Origin: JAISJU01 sp031555675
Lineage (GTDB): Bacteria; Bacteroidota; Bacteroidia; Bacteroidales; Paludibacteraceae
NCBI GenBank assembly: GCA_031555675.1
Contig: JAVBUB010000130.1
Coordinates: forward strand, 1-21,717
Length of the DNA stretch: 21,717 nt
Reading direction: 5' to 3'
This document shows positions 7,821 to 15,096 of the stretch, one piece after another. Position 1 is the stretch's first letter, and every line of letters starts with the position of its first letter. Made by a program: the position numbers and the translations under genes. The notes beneath the pieces are model-generated. The model ran no database searches, was not told the DNA's origin, and worked only from the letters and a program-made list of their open reading frames with translations.

Positions 7821-7864
7821 AACCTAATTTTTACCTGATTTAAACAACTAAACTACCTAAGTAA
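7821..7864 (+). repeat. Left 44-bp inverted arm of the Y1 unit
   Basis: The arm is the inverted copy of 8363-8406, differing at one base (A at 7826, where the other arm implies G). It carries ACCTAATTT at 7822-7830 and ACCTGATTT at 7833-7841, then an AT-rich tail ending CTAAGTAA. Two further ACCTGATT copies (7885-7893 and 7893-7901) follow inside the 3' end of the transposase gene. Confidence 0.85.
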
Positions 7865-7877
7865 AATATATATCATC

Positions 7878-8324
7878 TCACTTAACCTGATTACCTGATT
7901 TCTTCTGATAAAAATTCAATAACTTTTTATGTTCATCTTCGTAACTTTCTTTTTTATGATGTTCCTTTTGCGTTTCGATATATTCGCACAAAGCAGGTAT
8001 ATTTCTTTTTGAAACCGAAAATGCTGCACAAGACTGTTGCCATTGAAAAACACCAATACACAAACGATTATTATTAATAAATTTCTCAGAACTGTTTGAT
8101 ATGAGTGTTGCTAACGTTTCATCATCCATTTGTGGTGCACGAGATAATAAAATATGAATATGTTCTGGATTTGCATAAACTCTGTATAATTTACAACCAT
8201 TGTTGTTTACAATGCCTGTTATGTATTTTTCAATCCTTTCTCTGTATTTTTCAAGAGTAAGCGGTATTCTGTTTTGCGTTACCAAAACGTAGTGCATATA
8301 AATATTGTGATATTCTATTTTCAT
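7878..8324 (-). CDS. IS200-like Y1 (REP-associated tyrosine) transposase
   Basis: This 148-residue protein has the single-domain HUH nuclease layout of TnpA(IS200)/RAYT enzymes, which cut and rejoin single-stranded DNA through a 5'-phosphotyrosine bond. The HUH metal motif is His55-Ile-His57 in NPEHIHILLS. The catalytic Tyr is Tyr115 in EYIETQ, with Gln119 four residues on as in IS200 TnpA. The segment FQWQQSCAAFSVSKRNI and the tail QKEHHKKESYEDEHKKLL are typical of the Bacteroidota branch. The gene looks intact. Its last codons (KSGNQVK) are written by copies of the ACCTGATT repeat. No Bacteroidetes-type promoter is seen upstream, so expression may be low or depend on read-through. It has no obvious link to its neighbours. 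Confidence 0.88.
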   Translation of the reverse strand: MKIEYHNIYMHYVLVTQNRIPLTLEKYRERIEKYITGIVNNNGCKLYRVYANPEHIHILLSRAPQMDDETLATLISNSSEKFINNNRLCIGVFQWQQSCAAFSVSKRNIPALCEYIETQKEHHKKESYEDEHKKLLNFYQKKSGNQVK

Positions 8325-8362
8325 TTTTATTAATCAGGTTTGTATATAGGTGTATTTCTATG

Positions 8363-8406
8363 TTACTTAGGTAGTTTAGTTGTTTAAATCAGGTAAAAAT
8401 CAGGTT
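8363..8406 (-). repeat. Right 44-bp inverted arm of the Y1 unit
   Basis: The arm is the inverted partner of 7821-7864 with one mismatch. It reads AAATCAGGT at 8386-8394 and again at 8397-8405, the inverse of the left-arm 9-mers with the same 11-bp phase. A third AATCAGGT lies at 8332-8339, 7 bases upstream of the transposase ATG. Confidence 0.85.
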
Positions 8407-8469
8407 TCAATATTTTACTAAAATAGCAGAATCAAAAATCTCAATTTTATCCATATTTTAATCCTAAAA

Positions 8470-10008
8470 TCATCCCGCCCAGGTTTCCCGATCCAAATTC
8501 CTGTAATTAATGGCTTCGCCGATATGATTGGAAAGAATCTTTTCACTATTATCCAGGTCAGCTATGGTTCTGGATACTTTTAAAATGCGGTCGTATGCAC
8601 GTGCAGAAAGATTGAGCCGGTTCATGGCTGTTTTCAATAATCCGGAACCCTTATCATTCAGTTCAGCGAAAATGCCAAGCTGTTTGGCACTCATTTGGGC
8701 ATTGCAATAGATGCCCTCAATATCCCTAAACCTTTCTTCCTGTATTTTTCTGGCCAAAATAACCCTTTCGCGAATCTGAGCGCTCGATTCGGATTTCTTT
8801 ATTTCCGAAAGCTTCTCAAACGGAACAGGAGTTATTTCAATATGAATATCAATGCGATCTAACAGCGGGCCGGAAATCCGCCCCAGATACTTTTGAACCA
8901 CTCCGGGCGAACAAACACAATCTTTCTCGGGATGATTGAAATAGCCACACGGACAGGGATTCATAGAAGAAACCATCATGAAGCTGGCCGGATATTCAAT
9001 GGCAAACTTAGCGCGTGAGATACATATTTTCCTGTCTTCAAGCGGTTGGCGCAATACTTCCAGCACTTCCCGCTTAAACTCGGGTAACTCATCTAGAAAC
9101 AAAACACCATTATGAGCCAGAGAAATTTCTCCGGGTTGAGGGAAAGAACCGCCACCAACCAAGGCTACATTAGAAACAGTATGATGCGGCGAACGAAAGG
9201 GACGTTGCGACATCAACGAAGTTTCTTTCCCTATTTTTCCGGCCACGGAATGGATCTTGGTTGTTTCCAGCGCTTCGTGGAGGGTAAGAGGAGGTAATAT
9301 GGTAGGCACGCGCTTGGCCATCATTGACTTTCCGGCTCCGGGAGGGCCAATCATGATAATGTTGTGTCCACCGGCAGCGGCAATTTCCAAAGCCCTCTTC
9401 ACATTTTCCTGTCCTTTTACATCCTCAAAGTCCATGTCAAAATAATTACAACTATTAAAGAATTCATCCCGCGTATTGATCTCCGTTTTCTCGATCGAAC
9501 CCGTTCCATTCAAGAATTCAACCACTTCTTTGATATTATCGACGCCATATACATCAAGATTATTAACCACAGCAGCTTCACGGGCATTTTGCTTGGGAAG
9601 GATAAAACCTTTAAATCCATCTTCGCGGGCTTTAATAGCTATGGGAAGGGCTCCTTTGATCGGTTGCAGGCTCCCGTCCAGCGACAGTTCTCCCATGATT
9701 ACAAAATCCTTCAGTACATCCGCGTTAATCTGCTCTGCGGCTCCCATAATACCAACCGCCAACGGCAAATCATAGGCAGATCCTTCTTTACGTATATCGG
9801 CAGGCGCCATATTAACTACCACCTGATATTTGGGAAATTTATAACCATTATATTTCAATGAAGACACGATGCGTTCGTGGCTTTCTTTCACGGCACTATC
9901 AGGAAGCCCCACCAACAAAAATTTAATACCTTGAGATACGTTCACTTCAATAGTAATAATAGTGGCATTAATGCCTTGCACGGCGGCTCCAAAAGTTTTT
10001 ACCAACAT
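8470..10008 (-). CDS. yifB: YifB/ComM family Mg-chelatase-like AAA+ ATPase
   Basis: At 512 residues this is a full-length YifB/ComM protein. The relatives act as hexameric helicases; in Vibrio and Haemophilus, ComM promotes branch migration during natural transformation. An N-terminal Lon-protease-like (ChlI) fold covers about residues 5-165. The AAA+ core starts near 190, with Walker A GPPGAGKS (221-228) and Walker B LFLDE (Asp306, Glu307). A four-Cys group, Cys352, Cys354, Cys364 and Cys366 (CPCG...DCVC), probably binds zinc. The C-terminal Mg-chelatase domain follows to the end. There is no signal peptide, so it acts in the cytoplasm. It is preceded by a good promoter and transcribed alone, divergently from the GGGPS gene. 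In Bacteroidota its role in DNA uptake or recombination is unproven. Confidence 0.95.
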   Translation of the reverse strand: MLVKTFGAAVQGINATIITIEVNVSQGIKFLLVGLPDSAVKESHERIVSSLKYNGYKFPKYQVVVNMAPADIRKEGSAYDLPLAVGIMGAAEQINADVLKDFVIMGELSLDGSLQPIKGALPIAIKAREDGFKGFILPKQNAREAAVVNNLDVYGVDNIKEVVEFLNGTGSIEKTEINTRDEFFNSCNYFDMDFEDVKGQENVKRALEIAAAGGHNIIMIGPPGAGKSMMAKRVPTILPPLTLHEALETTKIHSVAGKIGKETSLMSQRPFRSPHHTVSNVALVGGGSFPQPGEISLAHNGVLFLDELPEFKREVLEVLRQPLEDRKICISRAKFAIEYPASFMMVSSMNPCPCGYFNHPEKDCVCSPGVVQKYLGRISGPLLDRIDIHIEITPVPFEKLSEIKKSESSAQIRERVILARKIQEERFRDIEGIYCNAQMSAKQLGIFAELNDKGSGLLKTAMNRLNLSARAYDRILKVSRTIADLDNSEKILSNHIGEAINYRNLDRETWAG

Positions 10009-10017
10009 ATTTTATTT

Positions 10018-10040
10018 AAGATTTAAAATTCAAGATTTAA
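10018..10040. repeat. Short direct repeat AAGATTTAA in the yifB leader
   Basis: AAGATTTAA occurs at 10018-10026 and 10032-10040, 14 bp apart, in the 5' leader of yifB just before its ATG. The A/T-rich character is typical of Bacteroidota translation-start regions, so it may have no special function. Confidence 0.35.
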
Positions 10041-10084
10041 GATTCTGCTGTAATAACTATATTTTAGGGTTCTTTTTAAATTTG

Positions 10085-10115
10085 CAAAAGTAATAATAAA
10101 GAAAATAAAAACAAA
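10085..10115 (-). promoter_or_regulatory. Promoter of yifB (Bacteroidetes -33/-7 type)
   Basis: On the minus strand TTTG (10112-10115) is followed after 19 bases by TACTTTTG (10085-10092), a full match to the TTTG / TAnnTTTG consensus at ideal spacing. The transcript would start near 10079, giving a leader of about 70 bases before the ATG at 10008. Confidence 0.7.
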
Positions 10116-10195
10116 TAATTGTTTATTTTGCATCCATACACATTAAAGATTAATTACAAACACTCAACCTGGATAGATTCTTTTTCTTCGTGCAC

Positions 10196-10229
10196 TTTGT
10201 GCCTTTATGGGAAATAATATATAAATTTG
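10196..10229 (+). promoter_or_regulatory. Promoter of the GGGPS-like gene
   Basis: TAAATTTG at 10222-10229 fully matches the Bacteroidetes -7 consensus TAnnTTTG. A TTTG at 10196-10199 could serve as the -33 element with a slightly long 22-base spacer. The transcript would start near 10234-10236, only about 10 bases before the first ATG, so the mRNA would be nearly leaderless. Confidence 0.55.
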
Positions 10230-10243
10230 CGTAATTTGTTTTG

Positions 10244-11011
10244 ATGATGATTTATAATAAAATAATAGAAAACTGCCGCAACGGAAAGAAAATGCTGGCT
10301 GTGTTGATTGACCCCGACAAATACGTTGGCGCCAAGCTCACTCAATGCATTGCCGAAATAAAAAAGGTACAACCCGATTTTATTTTGGTAGGCGGGAGTC
10401 TTACCTTTGAACCTACAGAAAAGGTAATAGAACAAGTTAAGAAAGAAACCGATATTCCTGTTATTTTATTTCCAGGAAATGCCAATCAATTCTGTCCGCA
10501 AGCCGACGCGTTATTGTTGTTATCGCTTATTTCGGGCCGAAATCCGGAATATCTCATAGGGCAGCATGTTACCGCGGCACCTGCTATTTATCACTCCGGA
10601 ATTGAACCTATTTCCGTGGGCTATATGCTTATTGAAGGCGGCAATAAAACCAGCGTGGAATACATCTCCAACACCAGTCCCATTCCTTCGGATAAAACAG
10701 AAATAGCGGTTGCTACCGCCCTTGCCGGAGAAATGCTCGGCAATAAAATTATTTATATGGAAGGCGGAAGTGGTGCCAAACACCATGTCCCTTCGAAAAT
10801 GATTCACGCGTTAAAAGAACACATCAATATCCCATTGATTGTAGGTGGAGGCATCAGAAGCAAAGAAGATATTCTGGAAGTTTTGTCTGCCGGAGCCGAT
10901 ATAATCGTTGTCGGAAATGCCCTCGAAAAAGACTTGAACCTGATGCAGGAATTTGTGAAAACAGTGAGAAACCCCCTAAATCCCCCTCAAGGGGACTTAA
11001 GAATGGACTAA
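10244..11011 (+). CDS. Geranylgeranylglyceryl/heptaprenylglyceryl phosphate synthase-like protein
   Basis: This TIM-barrel prenyltransferase joins a prenyl diphosphate to glycerol-1-phosphate, the ether-lipid reaction known from archaea and from PcrB. Family motifs are in order: LIDPDK near the N-terminus (residues 21-26), LVGGSLT, ILFPGNANQ, SVGYMLIEGG, YMEGGSGA, VGGGIRS and VVGNALE, the last three binding phosphate. The sequence is closest in style to the group II GGGPS enzymes of Bacteroidota. Their in vivo product is not settled. The first ATG (10244) is chosen; TTG at 10241 and ATG at 10247 are also in frame. The last 13 residues (NPLNPPQGDLRMD) are encoded by a C-rich repeat and probably replaced the native end. 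It is followed after 80 bases by metY on the same strand. Confidence 0.92.
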   Translation: MMIYNKIIENCRNGKKMLAVLIDPDKYVGAKLTQCIAEIKKVQPDFILVGGSLTFEPTEKVIEQVKKETDIPVILFPGNANQFCPQADALLLLSLISGRNPEYLIGQHVTAAPAIYHSGIEPISVGYMLIEGGNKTSVEYISNTSPIPSDKTEIAVATALAGEMLGNKIIYMEGGSGAKHHVPSKMIHALKEHINIPLIVGGGIRSKEDILEVLSAGADIIVVGNALEKDLNLMQEFVKTVRNPLNPPQGDLRMD

Positions 11012-11082
11012 ATAAAAATATTAAACCAATTAAAAGCCGATGCTACCTGGCTTAAAGTCTCCCCTGAGCGAGATTTAGGGGG
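10972..11082. repeat. Inverted pair of C-rich repeats (REPIN-like) between GGGPS and metY
   Basis: The left copy (10972-11001) begins CCCCCTAAATCCCCCTCAAG and contains CCCCTCAAGGGG-type self-pairing. The right copy (11051-11082) is its inverted, diverged partner and ends GAGATTTAGGGGG. Outer arms pair perfectly over CCCCCTAAATC, with more pairing further in. The left copy supplies the end of the upstream reading frame. The right copy ends 9 bases before the metY ATG, so the folded mRNA could act as an attenuator or hide the metY ribosome site. Confidence 0.65.
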
Positions 11083-11091
11083 CTTAACCAT

Positions 11092-12375
11092 ATGAAAAAA
11101 GAATTACATTTCGAAACTTTACAAGTACATGCGGGATATACACCTGACCATACTAACTCGCGCTCTGTGCCTATTTATCCGACAACAGCTTATACTTTCG
11201 ATAGCGCTGAACATGGGGCCGACTTATTCAACCTCGATTTCCGTGCAGGCAAATCGCCCTATATCTATACCAGATTAAACAATCCGACCAACGGCGTATT
11301 TGAGCAACGCATGGCGGCCTTGGAAGGAGGTATGGCAGCAGTAGCAACAGCTTCGGGCCAATCGGCTCAGATGATCACCATCATGAACATCATGAAAGCG
11401 GGAGATAACTTTGTGACTTCGCCTTATTTGTACGGAGGAACTTATAACCAGTTTTTTGTTTCTTTTAAAGACCTGGGCATCGAAGCGCGCAAAGCCAAGA
11501 ATGACACCGCCGAAGAAATGGAAAAGCTGATCGATGAAAATACCAAAGCGTTATATACCGAAAATATCGGAAATCCTTATTTTAACGTCCCCGATTTCCA
11601 AAAGCTAGCAGCATTGGCCAAGAAATATGATATTCCATTGATTGTAGATAATACTTTCGGATGTGGCGGCTACTTATGCCAACCTATAAAATACGGAGCC
11701 AACATTGTTGTAGAATCGGCCACCAAATGGATTGGCGGACATGGCAACAGCATGGGCGGTATTATTATAGACGGAGGAAACTTTAACTGGGGTAATGGTA
11801 AATTCCCTAAATACACAGAACCGTCTGCAGGATATCACGGACTGGTTTTCTGGGAAAAATTCGGACCGGCTGCTTTCGCTATGCGTTGCATTGCCGAAAA
11901 TTTACGCGACATGGGACCTGCTATCAGCCCATTTAACTCGTGGCAACTGATACAAGGCATAGAAACACTTTCGGTACGTGTGGATAAAATGTGCCAATCG
12001 ACTATGGAAATAGCCCAATGGCTACAAAAACATCCTAATGTATATGATGTAAGCTATTTGGGACTAGACAAGCATCCTTATCATGAGCTGGCAAAAAAAT
12101 ATCTTCGCAATGGCTTTGGCTGTGTGTTGACATTCAGAATAAAAGGAGGCTTGGAAAGAACAATTCGTTTTGTAGAAAAACTGGAAATTATCAGTCACTT
12201 AACCAATATCGGGGATGTGCGTACACTTATTACACATCCTGCCAGTACTACGCACCGCCAGTTAAGTGAAGAAGCACAAGTAGCTGCCGGCGTTTATCCG
12301 GATTTATTAAGATTATCGCTGGGATTGGAACATTTGGACGATATCAAAGCGGACATTGAGCAGGCGTTGGAATAA
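11092..12375 (+). CDS. metY: O-acetylhomoserine aminocarboxypropyltransferase (homocysteine synthase)
   Basis: This 427-residue enzyme belongs to the Cys/Met metabolism PLP family (fold type I). Its length and the N-terminus (FETLQVHAGYTPDHTNSRSVPIYPTTAY) fit the O-acetylhomoserine sulfhydrylase branch rather than MetB/MetC. Key parts are YTRLNNPTN near residue 63, a glycine-rich turn ASGQSAQ that binds the PLP phosphate, DNTFGCG with the PLP-ring Asp, and the Schiff-base Lys212 in ESATKWIGGHG. Family members form homocysteine from O-acetylhomoserine and sulfide in the cytoplasm; direct sulfhydrylation is therefore likely the methionine route here. No SAM riboswitch is recognisable in the 80-base upstream gap, which is largely taken up by a repeat pair. 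xseA follows after 12 bases, so translation or transcription is probably coupled. Confidence 0.95.
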   Translation: MKKELHFETLQVHAGYTPDHTNSRSVPIYPTTAYTFDSAEHGADLFNLDFRAGKSPYIYTRLNNPTNGVFEQRMAALEGGMAAVATASGQSAQMITIMNIMKAGDNFVTSPYLYGGTYNQFFVSFKDLGIEARKAKNDTAEEMEKLIDENTKALYTENIGNPYFNVPDFQKLAALAKKYDIPLIVDNTFGCGGYLCQPIKYGANIVVESATKWIGGHGNSMGGIIIDGGNFNWGNGKFPKYTEPSAGYHGLVFWEKFGPAAFAMRCIAENLRDMGPAISPFNSWQLIQGIETLSVRVDKMCQSTMEIAQWLQKHPNVYDVSYLGLDKHPYHELAKKYLRNGFGCVLTFRIKGGLERTIRFVEKLEIISHLTNIGDVRTLITHPASTTHRQLSEEAQVAAGVYPDLLRLSLGLEHLDDIKADIEQALE

Positions 12376-12387
12376 AATTATACCAAA

Positions 12388-13686
12388 ATGCAATCATTAT
12401 CTCTATACGAACTGGGCGAACAAATCAAATTAGCTGTAAAAAACGCTTTTACAACCTCGCTTTGGGTTCGTGCAGAGATCAGCGAAATTCGTGAAAACGC
12501 TTCGGGACATTGTTATCTTGAATTGGTTGAAAAAGAACCGGACAGTGATAAAATCATAGCCAAGGTAAAGGCCAATATCTGGTCTTTTACCTATAAAATG
12601 CTAAAGCCTTATTTTGAACAATCGACAGGACAACCATTGTCTGCCGGATTAAAGGTACTGGTAGGTGTTACTGTAGAATACCACGAAGTATATGGCATCA
12701 GCTTAACTATTAAAGATATTGACCCTACTTTTACGGTAGGTGACATTGCCATTCGCCGGAAACAAATTATCAACAGATTACAGGAAGAAGGTGTTTTCGA
12801 CATGAACCGGGAATTGGTAATGCCTCTCGTTGCCCAACGTATTGCCATTATCTCCTCCCCTACCGCTGCCGGATACGGCGATTTCATGGATCAGCTGAAT
12901 AAAAACAGAAGAGGATTTCGCTTCTATTGTAAACTCTTTCCGGCTATTATGCAAGGTAATCAAACGGAAGATTCTGTTATTGTCGCCTTAGAAAGTGTTT
13001 ACCAATACATAGACTGCTTTGATGCGGTCGTTATCATCAGAGGTGGAGGTGCCACAGCGGATTTAAGCGCGTTTGACAGTTATCAACTGGCATATTATTG
13101 CACACAGTTTCCATTACCTGTTATAACAGGAATCGGTCACCAACGGGATGAAACTATTCTCGACTTGGTAGCTCATACCAGCCTTAAAACGCCGACGGCT
13201 GTTGCGGAGAAATTGATAGAACAGGCTACAGAAGTAGATCTTTTCTTAGAAGAGGCTTTGTCTTCTGTTCTACTGACTGCTAAAAATACGATTCAAACCA
13301 GCGAGCAACATATCAACAGCATTTCTAAAGAGATAATACGGATTCAAAAAAGCGTTACCATAAGCGAGAAAAATGCTCTTGCCTTGCTTTCTTTAGGGTT
13401 AAACAATACTTCCTCAAAAGTAATATCAGATGAGAAACCGGAGCTGAAAAGGTTTTCTGCAACCTTGAAGCAACTTGCCACATCACATTTAAAAACAAAA
13501 AAGCAAGAACTGCTTAGCATTGAAAAAAACATACAATTAACATCGCCTGAATATATTTTACAAAAAGGATATTCTCTCACAACCAAAAACGGCAAGGTTA
13601 TTAAAAACAGTAAAGAGTTGAAACAGGGAGATATGATAAAGACCTTTTTTGCAACAGGATCTGTAGAATCTGAAATAAAAAAATGA
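12388..13686 (+). CDS. xseA: Exodeoxyribonuclease VII large subunit
   Basis: This 432-residue protein has the XseA layout. An N-terminal OB-fold single-strand-DNA-binding domain covers about residues 5-100 (SLWVRAEISEI, SGHCYLELVEK). The catalytic domain begins near 125 with RIAIISSPTAAGYGDF and includes VIIRGGGATADLSAFD and GIGHQRDETILDLVAHTSLKTPTAVAE. A helical coiled-coil segment follows, and the C-terminal motif is YILQKGYSLTTKNGKVI. With XseB it degrades single-stranded DNA in both directions into oligonucleotides. The small-subunit gene xseB, often next door, is not in this window; the next frame is pdxB, whose ATG overlaps the xseA stop by 4 bases (ATGA at 13683). Translational coupling with pdxB is likely. 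Confidence 0.95.
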   Translation: MQSLSLYELGEQIKLAVKNAFTTSLWVRAEISEIRENASGHCYLELVEKEPDSDKIIAKVKANIWSFTYKMLKPYFEQSTGQPLSAGLKVLVGVTVEYHEVYGISLTIKDIDPTFTVGDIAIRRKQIINRLQEEGVFDMNRELVMPLVAQRIAIISSPTAAGYGDFMDQLNKNRRGFRFYCKLFPAIMQGNQTEDSVIVALESVYQYIDCFDAVVIIRGGGATADLSAFDSYQLAYYCTQFPLPVITGIGHQRDETILDLVAHTSLKTPTAVAEKLIEQATEVDLFLEEALSSVLLTAKNTIQTSEQHINSISKEIIRIQKSVTISEKNALALLSLGLNNTSSKVISDEKPELKRFSATLKQLATSHLKTKKQELLSIEKNIQLTSPEYILQKGYSLTTKNGKVIKNSKELKQGDMIKTFFATGSVESEIKK

Positions 13687-14840
13687 AACCCTGTATTATT
13701 ATAGATTCCAATATCCCTTTTATCAAAGGAGTTCTCGACCATGTAGCCGAAGTACGTTATTTGAACGGAAGCGACATCTCCGCCGAAAGTGTAAAGCATG
13801 CGGATGCCTTAATCATCAGGACACGCACGCGCTGCAACGAGGCTTTACTGAAAGGTTCTTCTGTGAAATATATTGCTACTGCAACCATTGGATTTGATCA
13901 TATTGATACGGATTATTGCCGGCAACATAATATCGCCTGGACAAATGCACCGGGATGCAACGCAGGTTCGGTACAACAATACATAGCGGCTGCATTGTGC
14001 TATTTGCACGGGCAAGGGACTATAAACTTACCTGCCGCCACGGTTGGCATTGTAGGGATGGGCCATGTCGGCAAACTAGTTGCAAGTTTCTGCGAAAGTA
14101 TTGGCGTAAAAGTACTGCTTAACGACCCTCCCCGGCAACGGGCGGAAAAAGGTAATGATTTTGTTTCGCTGCAGAATATAATGAAACAATGCGATATTAT
14201 CACATTTCATACGCCCCTGAATAAAAACGGGGAAGATAAAACCCTCCATCTGGCAAATGATAGATTTTTTGCTTCCTTACAACAAAAGCCTATTATTATT
14301 AATGCCGCCCGGGGAGAAATATGCGATACCCAAGCTTTGAAAAAAGCGCATAAAAAAGAACTTATTTCGGGCATTATACTGGATTGTTGGGAACAGGAAC
14401 CCAATATAGACATGGAGCTTTTAAATATATGCGATATTGCCACACCTCATATTGCCGGCTATTCGGCCGACGGGAAAGCCAATGCTACTACTGCTTGTGT
14501 GCAATACATCAGCCGTTGCTTCAATCTGGGATTAAATAACTGGCAAGTACAAAACATTCCTTGTCCAGAAAATACTTTTATTGATTCTCAGAAAAAGAAT
14601 AACCTGAATCCGTTTGATGAACTGGTTAATGCTATTCTTTATACCTACCACATAGAAACCGATAGTGCAAAACTCAAAAATACACCTCAGCAATTCGAGT
14701 TCTTCAGGAATAATTATCCTTTAAGAAGGGAGTTTTCTTCGTATACTATAAATAAGGGAAAATGGGATGAAGAAGTTTTGAAACAATTCAAAACGTTGGG
14801 TTTTCAGATTGTTGATGGTCTTGAAAATATTAGAAATTAA
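13683..14840 (+). CDS. pdxB: 4-phosphoerythronate dehydrogenase
   Basis: PdxB oxidises 4-phospho-D-erythronate with NAD in the DXP-dependent route to pyridoxal phosphate. The protein has 385 residues, normal for the family. It shows the 2-hydroxyacid dehydrogenase fold with the Rossmann motif GMGHVG (125-130). The catalytic triad is Arg210 (in AARGEI), Glu239 (in WEQEP) and His256 (in TPHIAG), with the same 29- and 17-residue spacings as E. coli Arg208, Glu237 and His254. The C-terminal PdxB dimerisation region follows (about 290-380). It overlaps xseA by 4 bases and ends the plus-strand run GGGPS-metY-xseA-pdxB. PdxB makes the cofactor used by MetY in the same operon, though this may be coincidence. 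Confidence 0.95.
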   Translation: MKPCIIIDSNIPFIKGVLDHVAEVRYLNGSDISAESVKHADALIIRTRTRCNEALLKGSSVKYIATATIGFDHIDTDYCRQHNIAWTNAPGCNAGSVQQYIAAALCYLHGQGTINLPAATVGIVGMGHVGKLVASFCESIGVKVLLNDPPRQRAEKGNDFVSLQNIMKQCDIITFHTPLNKNGEDKTLHLANDRFFASLQQKPIIINAARGEICDTQALKKAHKKELISGIILDCWEQEPNIDMELLNICDIATPHIAGYSADGKANATTACVQYISRCFNLGLNNWQVQNIPCPENTFIDSQKKNNLNPFDELVNAILYTYHIETDSAKLKNTPQQFEFFRNNYPLRREFSSYTINKGKWDEEVLKQFKTLGFQIVDGLENIRN

Positions 14841-14940
14841 AGTGTTTTCCTTCTTTCTGATTGTATAAAATCTATGCTATTTAATTCCTCAATGTTTAAG
14901 GTAATCCGGATATCAACACAAATATTAGGATATAAAAAAG

Positions 14941-15007
14941 AACCCCATTTTCTGATTATAATTTACATATCCCCGTTTTAATGTAAATTATAAAAGAAAA
15001 TAGGGTT
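14941..15007. terminator. Long imperfect hairpin, probable bidirectional terminator
   Basis: The arms 14941-14968 and 14981-15007 pair over about 25 of 28 positions around a 12-base loop (ATCCCCGTTTTA). Read on the minus strand the stem is followed by CTTTTTTATA, a good terminator tail for the DUF6427-like operon, though about 215 bases after its stop codon. On the plus strand it is followed by TTACTATTT, a weaker tail, about 100 bases after pdxB. It could also be a small repeat element. Confidence 0.55.
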
Positions 15008-15072
15008 TTACTATTTAGCTTTTAGGCTTATCTATGAACATTATCATAAATGATAATACAAATGTAGTAATA

Positions 15073-15096
15073 ATTATTGAGTTATTACTCAATAAT
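15073..15096 (+). terminator. Stem-loop followed by a T-run
   Basis: ATTATTGAG (15073-15081) pairs perfectly with CTCAATAAT (15088-15096) around TTATTA. A run of seven T (15103-15109) follows after six bases on the plus strand. This would be a weak, AT-rich intrinsic terminator behind pdxB. Confidence 0.35.

Larger units (their letters stand above)
7821..8406. mobile_element. Y1-transposase (RAYT/IS200-like) unit with 44-bp inverted ends
   Basis: This 586-bp unit has inverted arms at 7821-7864 and 8363-8406 that match at 43 of 44 positions, and it contains a single minus-strand Y1 transposase gene. Each arm starts with two 9-mers (ACCTGATTT or a one-base variant) spaced 11 bp apart. IS200/IS605 elements proper lack long terminal inverted repeats. 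RAYT genes, in contrast, are often flanked by inverted REP sequences. I therefore read this as a RAYT-like unit. No flanking target duplication is visible, as expected for Y1 enzymes. Confidence 0.7.

Noticed and set aside
9364..9861. 165-codon plus-strand open frame inside yifB
   Set aside because: It is antisense to the well-conserved YifB AAA+ region and its product has no recognisable motif.
11012..11091. SAM riboswitch upstream of metY
   Set aside because: The 80-base gap is mostly the inverted C-rich repeat, and no SAM-aptamer core could be recognised.
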